Positions 53,537-61,882 of a DNA stretch of 64,000 bases are shown here, one piece after another (the stretch's first letter is position 1; each line of letters begins with the position of its first letter). The notes beneath the pieces were generated by a model, which was not told where the DNA came from, made no database searches, and was given only the letters and a program-made list of their open reading frames with translations. Made by a program: the position numbers and the translations under genes. Source of the stretch: an uncultured Ruminococcus sp. (lineage in GTDB: Bacteria > Bacillota > Clostridia > Oscillospirales > Ruminococcaceae); the NCBI GenBank assembly GCA_902800795.1, contig CADCFQ010000006.1, positions 36,032-100,031 on the forward strand, given 5' to 3'.

Positions 53537-56020
53537 TTACTTCTTCTTCTTGAATATTATAGCTGCTGCGCCGAGCAGAGCGGTAAGTCCTGCTGCTGCG
53601 GTAGCACCGGTTCCGGGGTTAGTTGTGGAAGCGGCTGCTGTGGTCGTAGTAGTTGTTGTTGAAGAGGATGTATCAGCCTTGGAGGAGGAGCTGTCAGCCT
53701 TGGAGCTGTCGTCCTTAGATGACTCGTCCTTGGAGCTCTCATCCTGTGAGCTTTCGTCCTGCTCGCCTGCGATCTCAACTACGATGCACTCGGGCTCAAC
53801 GTCGTCGTGGTTATCGTCGCCGATCACCTTGTACCATACATAGTATGTGCCTGCCTCGGAAGCGGTCGGGATCTCTTCGGACCAAGCGTCGTCAGAAGGA
53901 ACTGTCGTATCGTCTGTGCCAAGAGCATAGAGAACTGTGCCCTCATCGGACTCGCCGGGAGTTACGAGAGGCTGTGCCTCGCCGTTTACTACCAGGTCTT
54001 CCTTGCCTGCGGGAGCAAGTACCTGAGGAGCAGCTGCCTTGTTTATCTTAACTTCCAGTACATGGCCGTGATCGGAATAGTGGTTTTCGTCGCCGGTAGT
54101 ACCGTACCATACATAGTATGTTCCTGCTTCGGTTGCGGTAGGTAGATCTTCGCTGAATGCGTCGAACTCGGGCTCGTTCTCAGCGTCTGTGCCAAGAGCA
54201 TAGAGAACCGGTCCAAACTCAGCCTCGCCGGGAATTACGAGCTCCAGAGGATCACCTGTATAGGAAAGATCTTCATTTGCGACAGGATCTATCAGCAGAG
54301 GATCTGCCAGATCTATTTCTACTGTCTTCATTCCACTTACAGGATCGGGAGCGTAGTTGTTGGACACAACATAGAAGAATACATTATACTCGTTTGCGTT
54401 TGTGAACGAAGGATTCTCTGTGCTTCCTTCTTCAAGATAGTTTTCTTCGTCGAGCGGAACAGGGCCGTAGTAAACAGTTGCATCACTGTCACCAACATCA
54501 ACAGTTATGCTGTGAGCCTTTCCGTCATAGTCACCGGTATAACCGGAAGCTGTTACGGTGAGGCCTGCCTTGTTGATAATGTAGGTACCGGGAACGGTAG
54601 TAACACTAAAGTTGCTGTTTGGTGTATAGGAAACTGTGATAGGATACTCGCCCGCATTGGAGGTCGATGTAGCAGTTGTGCTAAGCTCGAAATCAAGCTC
54701 TTCTTCTGCAAGTTCGGAACCGCTGATAGTGTAGGACAGATTATTGAGAGCTTCACCGTAGGTCGAGCTCTGGTCATCAGCTGTGATAGTTACAGCAGCA
54801 GGTGAGACCGTGAAGTCATCTGTTACCGTGTCAGCAGTGTAGTTCTGTGTAGCGGGAAGCTCAGCCTTCATGGTATACTCGCCGGCACTTCCGTCAAAAT
54901 TCTGAATAGGCTCCCAGTCGTCAGTTCCCTTTTTAGCTATAAAGAATGTAGCATCGCCTGATCTGTTGGCAGGGTCGTTAAAGCTTACCTGACCATAAGT
55001 TTCGCCATAGGTCCAGTCTGCTACGGTCAGCGTAGGTGTAACGTCTGCCTGTTTGATAGTAAAGTTTATATTTCTGCTGCCTGTATAGCCGCCCTTGCCT
55101 GTTATAGTGGCAACAGCAGGGCTTGTGCTGGTGGAAGCGTTAACGTTGTTGGAATATGTTACATCATAGTCAACGCCCTTTACCAGAGTATAATTAGTCT
55201 GAGTGTCTGTCAGAACGAGCTCGGGCTCCTTTGCTTCGCCGTCATAGGTGGGTTCAGCTATGGGCCCGACAGAAAGATTTGAAACATCAAGCTTATTATA
55301 GATCGTAACACGACAGGTAGCGGTAGCATCATCAGATGTAGATGTCGTGCCGTTTGTGGCCCTTGCTGTAATGGTCGCTGTGTTCTGGCCGCCTGATCCT
55401 GATCTTGACACTGCTGTGATAACACCGTCTTCCGATACAGTAGCACGTCTTGTGTTGCTGGAAGTATAGGTAACGTCGGTGGTTGTGGCTTCCGCAGGTG
55501 TGAGCGTAGGCTCAAGCTGGAAGGTCTGTCCCGCTCTGAGAGTAACTGCGGTCTTATTGAGCGAAATGTTTGTTACCTTTACGGGTGGCTCATAGGTGAC
55601 CGAGATGGTCATATCCCGGCTTCCGGTAGCGTTATTCAGAGTGAAGCCCATGCTCTCGGCTCCGTCTGTGCTGGTCCATACATCGCTGGTGCCGTTTCTT
55701 GTCCAGCCTGTGTTGTTATTAGCGATCGCACCGTTCATATTAGACACTGTGACGCTGTATATCTTTCCGCCTGCACAGGTCAGTACGTGTGAGCCTGCTC
55801 TGAGCCTGTTCTGGCTGTAGCCTGCACCGGTGAGCGCAACAGCTCCGTCAGATGTGCCGGTTGCTGTTCTGGGTGAGAACGAGCTTGTCGTCTGCGCTGC
55901 AAATGCAGTGATGCTGGTCGTGCTGAAAAGGTCAACGCTGTTGAGCACAGACGGCGCATAGCCGCAGACCATAGCCAGAGCAACTGCCGCAGCTGCGACA
56001 CGTTTCATTGTTCTAGTCAT
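53537..56020 (-). CDS. Large Ig-like/MBG surface protein with sorting signal
   Basis: An 827-residue secreted protein. A signal peptide (MTRTMKRVAAAAVALAMVCG) is followed by a BIG2 bacterial Ig-like domain near residues 150-245 (VTNISLNKTAVTLRAGQTF). Several MBG/YDG-type repeats follow (for example ITADDQSSTYGEALNNLSY and LTVTASGYTGDYDGKAHSI). Two related C-terminal repeats share EAGTYYVWYGTTGDENHY and EAGTYYVWYKVIGDDNHD. A Ser/Asp/Lys then Ser/Thr-rich stalk leads to NPGTGATAAAGLTALLGAAA and IIFKKKK. This is a sortase-like signal with NPGTG instead of LPxTG. It has its own promoter and is probably cell-wall attached. Ligand unknown. Confidence 0.82.
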   Translation of the reverse strand: MTRTMKRVAAAAVALAMVCGYAPSVLNSVDLFSTTSITAFAAQTTSSFSPRTATGTSDGAVALTGAGYSQNRLRAGSHVLTCAGGKIYSVTVSNMNGAIANNNTGWTRNGTSDVWTSTDGAESMGFTLNNATGSRDMTISVTYEPPVKVTNISLNKTAVTLRAGQTFQLEPTLTPAEATTTDVTYTSSNTRRATVSEDGVITAVSRSGSGGQNTATITARATNGTTSTSDDATATCRVTIYNKLDVSNLSVGPIAEPTYDGEAKEPELVLTDTQTNYTLVKGVDYDVTYSNNVNASTSTSPAVATITGKGGYTGSRNINFTIKQADVTPTLTVADWTYGETYGQVSFNDPANRSGDATFFIAKKGTDDWEPIQNFDGSAGEYTMKAELPATQNYTADTVTDDFTVSPAAVTITADDQSSTYGEALNNLSYTISGSELAEEELDFELSTTATSTSNAGEYPITVSYTPNSNFSVTTVPGTYIINKAGLTVTASGYTGDYDGKAHSITVDVGDSDATVYYGPVPLDEENYLEEGSTENPSFTNANEYNVFFYVVSNNYAPDPVSGMKTVEIDLADPLLIDPVANEDLSYTGDPLELVIPGEAEFGPVLYALGTDAENEPEFDAFSEDLPTATEAGTYYVWYGTTGDENHYSDHGHVLEVKINKAAAPQVLAPAGKEDLVVNGEAQPLVTPGESDEGTVLYALGTDDTTVPSDDAWSEEIPTASEAGTYYVWYKVIGDDNHDDVEPECIVVEIAGEQDESSQDESSKDESSKDDSSKADSSSSKADTSSSTTTTTTTAAASTTNPGTGATAAAGLTALLGAAAIIFKKKK

Positions 56021-56161
56021 ATTCTTTCCTCCTTGTATAGAATATAAATAAACCTCGGATATACCCGATATCGTGTGAAAAACTGTGTGCCTGAAAGTGT
56101 ATCTTTTCCAAATAAAGTAAAAACCAACATCTTCCGTCTCAATTCACACACTGTTTTAAAT

Positions 56162-56190
56162 ATAGTAACACAAACCACGTTAAAAGTCAA
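56162..56190 (-). promoter_or_regulatory. Promoter of the surface-protein gene
   Basis: TTGACT (minus strand, 56185-56190) and TACTAT (56162-56167) with a 17-bp spacer, leaving a 5' leader of about 140 nt. The rest of the AT-rich 56021-56633 gap, apart from the ABC promoter, holds nothing I recognise. Confidence 0.7.
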
Positions 56191-56558
56191 GGTTTTAATA
56201 CATTTATTGATAAATTTTTATTTTTTAACTAAATCCGCAAAGCACGCTGTTAAACGTTTAAAAGTGCTTATCTATGTGTTTTTTGGCGTTCACATTTTAA
56301 AGCAGAGGAAAATTTGTTTTTTTCTTTTACAAAGCTGTTTTTATTTCACAGAGTCTTTCACGCCCCCTGAGAGACCGCTTTGCGGTGTGTTGGTCCTTTG
56401 ACGGCGCAGGATTATAGAAAATATCAAACTGTGAGTGAAAACGTTCACAGTGTTGATGAAATATTAAAATTCTGTGCAGGGGATATTTCGGCGTTCCTGA
56501 AAAGGCCCAGACGCTCTGCTGTTTATAGGATGTGTTAAATAAATTATAGCATATTCTA

Positions 56559-56587
56559 TTTAATTCGGGAAAAAACAGTGCTATAAT
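56559..56587 (+). promoter_or_regulatory. Promoter of the ABC exporter operon
   Basis: TTTAAT (56559-56564) and perfect TATAAT (56582-56587) with a 17-bp spacer, 47 bp upstream of the chosen GTG start. Confidence 0.6.
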
Positions 56588-56633
56588 AACCCGAGAAGAA
56601 AAGAATGTGTATGACCCGGGGAGGGAGAGCAAA

Positions 56634-58415
56634 GTGTTTCAGTTAAGATGGCTCTGGAAGAATATGAAAGGCAGCCGAGCGGCATATATAGCGGCGCTGT
56701 TTTTGTCGATAGCCTGCAATGTGATGTATATAACATCGCCTTATTTCCAGTCGAAGATAATCGATACCTTTATTTCCAACGACAATGCGCTGGAAAACCT
56801 TAAAAATCAGAAGAGCCTGCTGTGGTGGCTCCTGGTGGGTATGGTGGGCTTCACACTGCTTAGAACTGTGCTCCAGTATGCCTGCAATATGTATTACGAA
56901 ACTGCGTCCCAGGGGATGATCTACCGGGTGAGGACGCACCTGTTCCGAAAGATCGAGAACCAGGATATGGACTTCTATGACCGCTACCGCACAGGCGACC
57001 TTATGACAAGGCTCACAGGCGACCTTGATATGGTAAGGCACATGGTGTCCTGGGTCATCAAGGGCTGTGTCGAATCCATAGCGCTGTTCACAGCATCAAT
57101 GGTATACTTTTTCTCGATAGACGTAAGGACAGCCTTCTGCATCCTTGCGATGACGCCTGCGATCTTTATTGTCACAAGAAAGTTCTCAAAGCGTGCGGGT
57201 CCCGCTTACCGCAAGGTAAGAGAGGCTTCGTCCTCGCTCAACACCGCCGCCCAGGAAAACATCTCCGGCAACAGGGTGGTAAAGGCCTTTGCAAGGGAGG
57301 ACTATGAGATAGAGAAGTTCCGTGAAAAGGACGAGCAGTACAGAACAGCCAACATCAAGGCTGCAAAGGTATGGCTCAGATATCAGCCGATGATCGACTT
57401 TGCCGCAGGCTCCCTTGCGGTGATCCTTCTGCTGGCAGGCGGTATCTTCATGATAAAGCAGCACCTGACTATGGGACAGTATGTGGCTATCTCGGGGCTC
57501 CTGTGGGCTGTCAGCAACCCTATGAGAAACATGGGCAACTATGTCAATGACTTTTTCCGTTTCATGGCTTCGGCAGGAAAGATAATCGAGATCTACTATG
57601 AGGCTCCTAAGATCATTGACCGCAGCGATGCCAAGGAGGACGAGGAAAGGCTGAAGGGAGATATCGAGTTTAAAAACGTTTCCTATTCCATCAAGGGCAA
57701 GCCCATACTCAAGGATCTGAATTTCAAAATAAATGCCGGCGAGCACGTTGTTATAATGGGTGCTACCGGAAGCGGAAAGACATCTCTGATAAACCTTATC
57801 CCCAGGTTCTATGAATGCACCGAGGGAACAGTGCTTGTGGACGGCACTGATGTAAGGCGCCACAAGCTCCACACACTAAGAAAAAACATAAGTATAGCCA
57901 CCCAGGACGTTCTGCTGTATTCCGACACGATAGACTCGAATATCGCCTTTGGCGACAGCGAGCTGGAGGAGGAATATGTAAAACGCTGTGCCGAGCTGGC
58001 GGCGGCTTCCGAGTTTATCGAAAAACTGCCTATGAAGTATGAGACTATCGTGGGCGAGCGTGGAGTGGGACTTTCGGGCGGACAGAAGCAGAGGATATCA
58101 CTTGCCCGTGCGCTGGCAGTTAGGCCTTCGGTGCTCATCCTTGACGATACCACATCGGCGGTGGATATGGAGACCGAGAGCTTTATCCAGCAGAGCCTTG
58201 ACAAAAAGCTTGATTTCCCCTGCACAAAGATAGTTATAGCACAGAGGATATCCTCCTCGAAGAATGCAGACAAGATAATCATCCTCGAGGACGGCAGGAT
58301 ATCGGATATCGGAACTCACGAGGAGCTTATCCAAAGGGAAGGCTATTACAGACAGATATATGAGCTGCAGAGCGGCATAAACTGCGCCGCCGAAGAAAGC
58401 GGGGTGAGGGCATAA
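56634..58415 (+). CDS. ABC exporter half-transporter, subunit 1
   Basis: About 593 residues. Six transmembrane helices (about 15-320) are followed by an ATPase with Walker A GATGSGKTS (about 380), signature LSGGQKQR and Walker B SVLILDDTTSAVD. In Walker B the residue after Asp is Asp (LDDTTS) rather than Glu, so this half probably has the degenerate site of a heterodimer. I choose GTG 56634 because GGGGAGGGAGAG lies just upstream; an earlier in-frame GTG at 56607 lacks this. Its last codon overlaps the next gene's ATG. Substrate unknown; drugs, peptides or lipids are typical. Confidence 0.88.
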   Translation: MFQLRWLWKNMKGSRAAYIAALFLSIACNVMYITSPYFQSKIIDTFISNDNALENLKNQKSLLWWLLVGMVGFTLLRTVLQYACNMYYETASQGMIYRVRTHLFRKIENQDMDFYDRYRTGDLMTRLTGDLDMVRHMVSWVIKGCVESIALFTASMVYFFSIDVRTAFCILAMTPAIFIVTRKFSKRAGPAYRKVREASSSLNTAAQENISGNRVVKAFAREDYEIEKFREKDEQYRTANIKAAKVWLRYQPMIDFAAGSLAVILLLAGGIFMIKQHLTMGQYVAISGLLWAVSNPMRNMGNYVNDFFRFMASAGKIIEIYYEAPKIIDRSDAKEDEERLKGDIEFKNVSYSIKGKPILKDLNFKINAGEHVVIMGATGSGKTSLINLIPRFYECTEGTVLVDGTDVRRHKLHTLRKNISIATQDVLLYSDTIDSNIAFGDSELEEEYVKRCAELAAASEFIEKLPMKYETIVGERGVGLSGGQKQRISLARALAVRPSVLILDDTTSAVDMETESFIQQSLDKKLDFPCTKIVIAQRISSSKNADKIIILEDGRISDIGTHEELIQREGYYRQIYELQSGINCAAEESGVRA

Positions 58416-60184
58416 TGGCACGCAACAAATACGACGTTGACGAACAGCTTGAGACCCCCTTTGACTTCGGTCATTTGAAGCGCTCGTTCAAGTATATCAA
58501 AAAATACAGAGGAAAGATGATACTCTCTCTTGCCATAAGCATCCTTGCGGCCATAGCAGGCCTTATAGGGCCGCTGATAACCCAGAGAGCCCTTGATGTG
58601 ACTATCCCAAAAGGCAGGATAGCGGAGCTCGTGGGGCTGGCAGCGCTGCTGCTTGGCTGCACGCTTCTGAGCGTTGTGCTGGGAAACATAAGGTCAAGGA
58701 TAATGACCGTTGTGGGTCAGAACATAATCTTCGATATAAGAGAGGACCTCTTCGAGCATCTTCAGAAGCTGCCCTTTACCTACTATGACGACAGGCCTCA
58801 CGGAAAGATACTCATAAGAGTCATAAACTATGTCAACTCCGTTTCGGATATGCTCTCCAACGGTATCATCAACTTCATTATGGAGATACTTAATATGGTG
58901 TTCATCCTTATCTTCATGCTGATAGTCGATGTAAGGCTCACTCTTGTGGCGCTGTCGGGACTGCCGCTTTTTATGGCGCTGATGTTCGCTATCAAAAAGC
59001 ACCAGCGCAAGGCATGGCAGGACGTTTCAAACAAGAGCTCGAATATGAATGCTTATCTCCAGGAGAATATTGTCGGCGCAAGGATAACCCAGGTGTTCAC
59101 CCGTGAGGAAGAGAACGCAGGGATCTATGACAAGCTCAATACCTCATACCGCAAAAGCTGGATGAAGGCGGTAAGGCTTTCAAACCTTGTGTGGCCCACC
59201 ACCGACAATATCTCGACCCTTGTCAGGGCTGCGATGTTCGCTGTGGGGCTTCTGGTGCTGCCGGCAGGAACGGCGTCCCTGGGAACTCTGGCCGCAATGA
59301 CCGGCTATGCTTCACGCTTCTGGCAGCCTATAATGAGCCTTTCCAATATACTCAATAACTTTATCAACAACATCGCATATCTCGAAAGGATATTCGAGAC
59401 TCTCGACGAGCCTGTTACTGTCTCCGACAAGGAAGGCGCAGAGGATATCGGCGAGATCTCGGGACAGGTATCCTTCAACGATGTTACCTTTGCTTATGAA
59501 GAGGACAACAACGTCATCGAGCACGTTTCCTTTGATGTCAAGGCCGGCGAGAGCGTGGCTCTGGTAGGACCCACGGGAGCAGGAAAGTCAACGATAGTTT
59601 CCCTTATCTCACGTTTTTACAATCTGACAAAGGGCAGCATAACCGTTGACGGCAAGGACATATCCGAGGTAACGCTCAAGTCCCTGCGTTCCCAGATGGG
59701 GATAATGCTCCAGGACAGCTTTATATTCAGCGGGACCATCCTTGACAACATCCGTTACGGCAAGCTGGATGCCAAGGACAGCGAGGTCGTGAAAGCTGCA
59801 AAGACGGTTTGCGCCGACCAGTTCATCACGCTTATGGAGGACGGCTACGAGACCCAGGTCAACGAGCGTGGTTCAAAGCTTTCCGGCGGCGAGAAGCAGC
59901 TTATCAGCTTTGCGAGAACGCTTCTGAGCGACCCGAAGATACTTGTGCTGGACGAAGCGACATCCTCGATAGACGCAAAGACCGAGGCTTTGCTCCAGCA
60001 GGGAATAGCGGAGCTCCTGAAAGGGCGGACGTCCTTTATCATAGCGCACCGCTTATCCACTATACGCAACTGTGACAGGATAATGTACATTGACGAAAAG
60101 GGCATAGCCGAGAGCGGCACCCATGATGAGCTCATGGAGAAAAAGGGTGCCTACTACGCCCTCTACACCTCCCAAAGCGCCTAA
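58415..60184 (+). CDS. ABC exporter half-transporter, subunit 2
   Basis: A 589-residue half-transporter with six membrane helices (about 35-330) and an ATPase with Walker A GPTGAGKST (about 388), signature LSGGEKQ and Walker B ILVLDEATSSID. The catalytic Glu is present, complementing the Asp of subunit 1. The start codon overlaps the stop of subunit 1, so the two are made together as a heterodimer. Confidence 0.9.
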   Translation: MARNKYDVDEQLETPFDFGHLKRSFKYIKKYRGKMILSLAISILAAIAGLIGPLITQRALDVTIPKGRIAELVGLAALLLGCTLLSVVLGNIRSRIMTVVGQNIIFDIREDLFEHLQKLPFTYYDDRPHGKILIRVINYVNSVSDMLSNGIINFIMEILNMVFILIFMLIVDVRLTLVALSGLPLFMALMFAIKKHQRKAWQDVSNKSSNMNAYLQENIVGARITQVFTREEENAGIYDKLNTSYRKSWMKAVRLSNLVWPTTDNISTLVRAAMFAVGLLVLPAGTASLGTLAAMTGYASRFWQPIMSLSNILNNFINNIAYLERIFETLDEPVTVSDKEGAEDIGEISGQVSFNDVTFAYEEDNNVIEHVSFDVKAGESVALVGPTGAGKSTIVSLISRFYNLTKGSITVDGKDISEVTLKSLRSQMGIMLQDSFIFSGTILDNIRYGKLDAKDSEVVKAAKTVCADQFITLMEDGYETQVNERGSKLSGGEKQLISFARTLLSDPKILVLDEATSSIDAKTEALLQQGIAELLKGRTSFIIAHRLSTIRNCDRIMYIDEKGIAESGTHDELMEKKGAYYALYTSQSA

Positions 60185-60767
60185 CCAGGCGGTGCTCGCC
60201 GCACGGCTAATGCCCCCACCCATCGGGGCTTTGTGTGAACTAAAACCTTCCCCTGCCCTCCCCGGAGGGGAGGGGGTTAACTTTGTTTAAGGCTTTTCAG
60301 TTGCGCACTGCGTGAACATTGAAAGATAGTTGATTTGTTTGTTTAACAACAAAGCTGAAAAAGTTCGCCAGGGTGTCCAGGGCGGGTCCAGCGCCGACCT
60401 GGGCGCTGGCAGGGATCCAAGGGGCGGCGCCCCTGGTCGCCCTCCGCAGAGGGCGAAACACCCCTGCATACGGAGGCGCTCGAAAGGGGTGAATTCAAAA
60501 ACAGTCCGGTGGACTGTTTTTGAAGAGGGGAAGCCCTGCAAGAGGGGCTTCCCCTTTGAGAAGCACGGCAGAGGGCTGACTCAAGCCGCTTGCGGCTTGA
60601 CGGTACATTGAGAAGCAAGGAAAAGCACACAGCTATGCGCCAAAGCCGAAAAGCCGGCAACGGCTTTGACGGGCTGACCTGATGAGAGGTTATTTTTCAC
60701 CCGTCCTCCCACACACCAAAGAAATTATTACAGCACGTTACTCTTTCGGGTAACGTGCTGTTTTTCG
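60185..60767. repeat. Palindrome-rich intergenic cassette
   Basis: No credible gene in 580 bp. At least seven separate short palindromes occur: CCCTCCCC/GGGGAGGG near 60258, GGGGCGGCGCCCC near 60420, TCGCCCTC/GAGGGCGA, CAAAAACAGTCC/GGACTGTTTTTG near 60500, GGGGAAGCCC/GGGCTTCCCC, CAAGCCGC/GCGGCTTG, and AAAGCCG/CGGCTTT. The style resembles clustered repeat elements and is echoed at 63890-63991. The last hairpin (60731-60765) is a clear terminator. Confidence 0.65.
60731..60765. terminator. Terminator of the ArsR-AraC gene
   Basis: CAGCACGTTA pairs perfectly with TAACGTGCTG over CTCTTTCGGG, with T and A runs on the two sides. It lies 3 bp after the regulator stop on the minus strand. Confidence 0.8.
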
Positions 60768-61493
60768 CTATTCATTGCAGGACGAAGCCGTGCTCTCGGA
60801 GCTCCTTTTTCTGTATTCTACCGGCAGGACGCCGTAGGCCTTGCAGAAAGCCTGGGAGAACCTGCTCTGGCTGGAAAAGCCCACCGCCGAGGCGATGTCC
60901 GATACCGTCCTTGATGTGTGTCTGAGCAGGTGGGCAGCCTGCTCCATGCGGTGCTCCTTTATGTGTGCCGCCAGGGAGTTTCCGTATTCCGCCTTGAAGC
61001 TTTCTTTGAGGGTGGTGGGGTTTACCAGGAATTTTCGTGACAGCTCCTCGATAGTTATCCTCTCGCCTATCCGCTCCAGCAGGTATGCGTGTACGCTGTG
61101 GGCAAGAGCCGCCTTGTCAGGGTAGTCCTGGGCGGCCGCTGTCAGGGGCTCGTCCTCAACACAGCAAAGCTCCATTATCTTCTCGGTGGCGGTGTGGAGC
61201 GTCTGCGCCTTGTCGCTGTCGGAGGCTTTGTAGTAAACTTCCTTGCCCTCACGCCTGCCGACTATCAGCCCGGAGAGCCTTAGCTGTTTAAGGTGGTGCG
61301 ACACCGCAGGGCTGTTCATCTGCATAAGCTCCGATATGGCCGACACGCACGCTTCCCTGTGGCACAGAAGACAGAATATCCTTAGTCTCGTTATGTCCGA
61401 AAGCTGTTTGAATATCTCGGCCGCCGATGCGAAATTCTCGGTATCTGTCAGTTTTGCGTGGTTCATATCAGTCCTGTCCTTTCTGTTCTCCAT
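60768..61493 (-). CDS. ArsR-AraC fusion regulator of metal efflux
   Basis: A 241-residue protein joining two DNA-binding types. Residues 25-110 are an ArsR/SmtB winged helix: FKQLSDITRLRIFCLL, the metal-site region CHREACVSAISELM and the recognition helix SPAVSHHLKQLRLSGLI. Residues 130-235 are an AraC domain with two helix-turn-helix units: ITIEELSRKFLVNPTTLKES and VSDIASAVGFSSQSRFSQAF. Cysteines at the ArsR helix and CCVEDE near residue 110 could bind metal. It is divergent from the HMA and P1B ATPase genes and probably controls them through the palindrome at 61578-61601. An alternative start is ATG 61466. Confidence 0.85.
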   Translation of the reverse strand: MENRKDRTDMNHAKLTDTENFASAAEIFKQLSDITRLRIFCLLCHREACVSAISELMQMNSPAVSHHLKQLRLSGLIVGRREGKEVYYKASDSDKAQTLHTATEKIMELCCVEDEPLTAAAQDYPDKAALAHSVHAYLLERIGERITIEELSRKFLVNPTTLKESFKAEYGNSLAAHIKEHRMEQAAHLLRHTSRTVSDIASAVGFSSQSRFSQAFCKAYGVLPVEYRKRSSESTASSCNE

Positions 61494-61539
61494 TTTAGAA
61501 AAACCTTTCGCCTTTTTGGAAGAAACGGCGAAAAGATGA

Positions 61540-61601
61540 TTGACTTATCTGTCCGAGTGTATTATACTATGAGCAGAACAATTAAACAAGCGTTTAATTG
61601 T
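61540..61601 (+). promoter_or_regulatory. Metal-efflux promoter with perfect palindromic operator
   Basis: TTGACT (61540-61545) and TATACT (61563-61568) have a 17-bp spacer. Just downstream ACAATTAAAC (61578-61587) and GTTTAATTGT (61592-61601) form a perfect 10-bp inverted repeat around AAGC, close to known ArsR/SmtB operator shapes. It overlaps the expected transcription start region. Confidence 0.85.
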
Positions 61602-61638
61602 AAATTTTGAAACATACTTGTCGAAAGGGAGAAGAACC

Positions 61639-61857
61639 ATGAAAAAGAAATATGAGATAGAAGTTGACTGCGCAAACTGTGCTGCTCTTATGGAAGAGAC
61701 CGCTGCCAAGGTCGAGGGCGTTGCAAGCTGTAATGTGAGCTTCGTTTTACAGAAGATGACTGTTGAGTTTGCAGAGGGCGCAAACGAAAAGAAGGTAATG
61801 AAAGAAGTTCTCAAGCAATGCAAAAAGGTGGAACCTGACTGCGAGATAGAGCTTTGA
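61639..61857 (+). CDS. HMA-domain metallochaperone
   Basis: A 72-residue protein with a beta-alpha-beta fold. The metal site is DCANCAALMEE (Cys-x-x-Cys, about residues 11-14), where copper chaperones usually have M-x-C-x-x-C; the preceding Asp favours zinc, cadmium or lead chemistry. It starts at ATG 61639 after GGGAGAAG. It lies 25 bp before the P1B ATPase, which lacks an HMA domain of its own, so it probably delivers metal to that pump. Confidence 0.88.
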   Translation: MKKKYEIEVDCANCAALMEETAAKVEGVASCNVSFVLQKMTVEFAEGANEKKVMKEVLKQCKKVEPDCEIEL

Positions 61858-61882
61858 GCGGCGAGCCCCGGGAGTTGATAGA

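Noticed and set aside
60330..60660. Two frames of 93 and 105 codons in opposite directions
   Set aside because: They cross a series of palindromes and mirror each other; no family features are visible.
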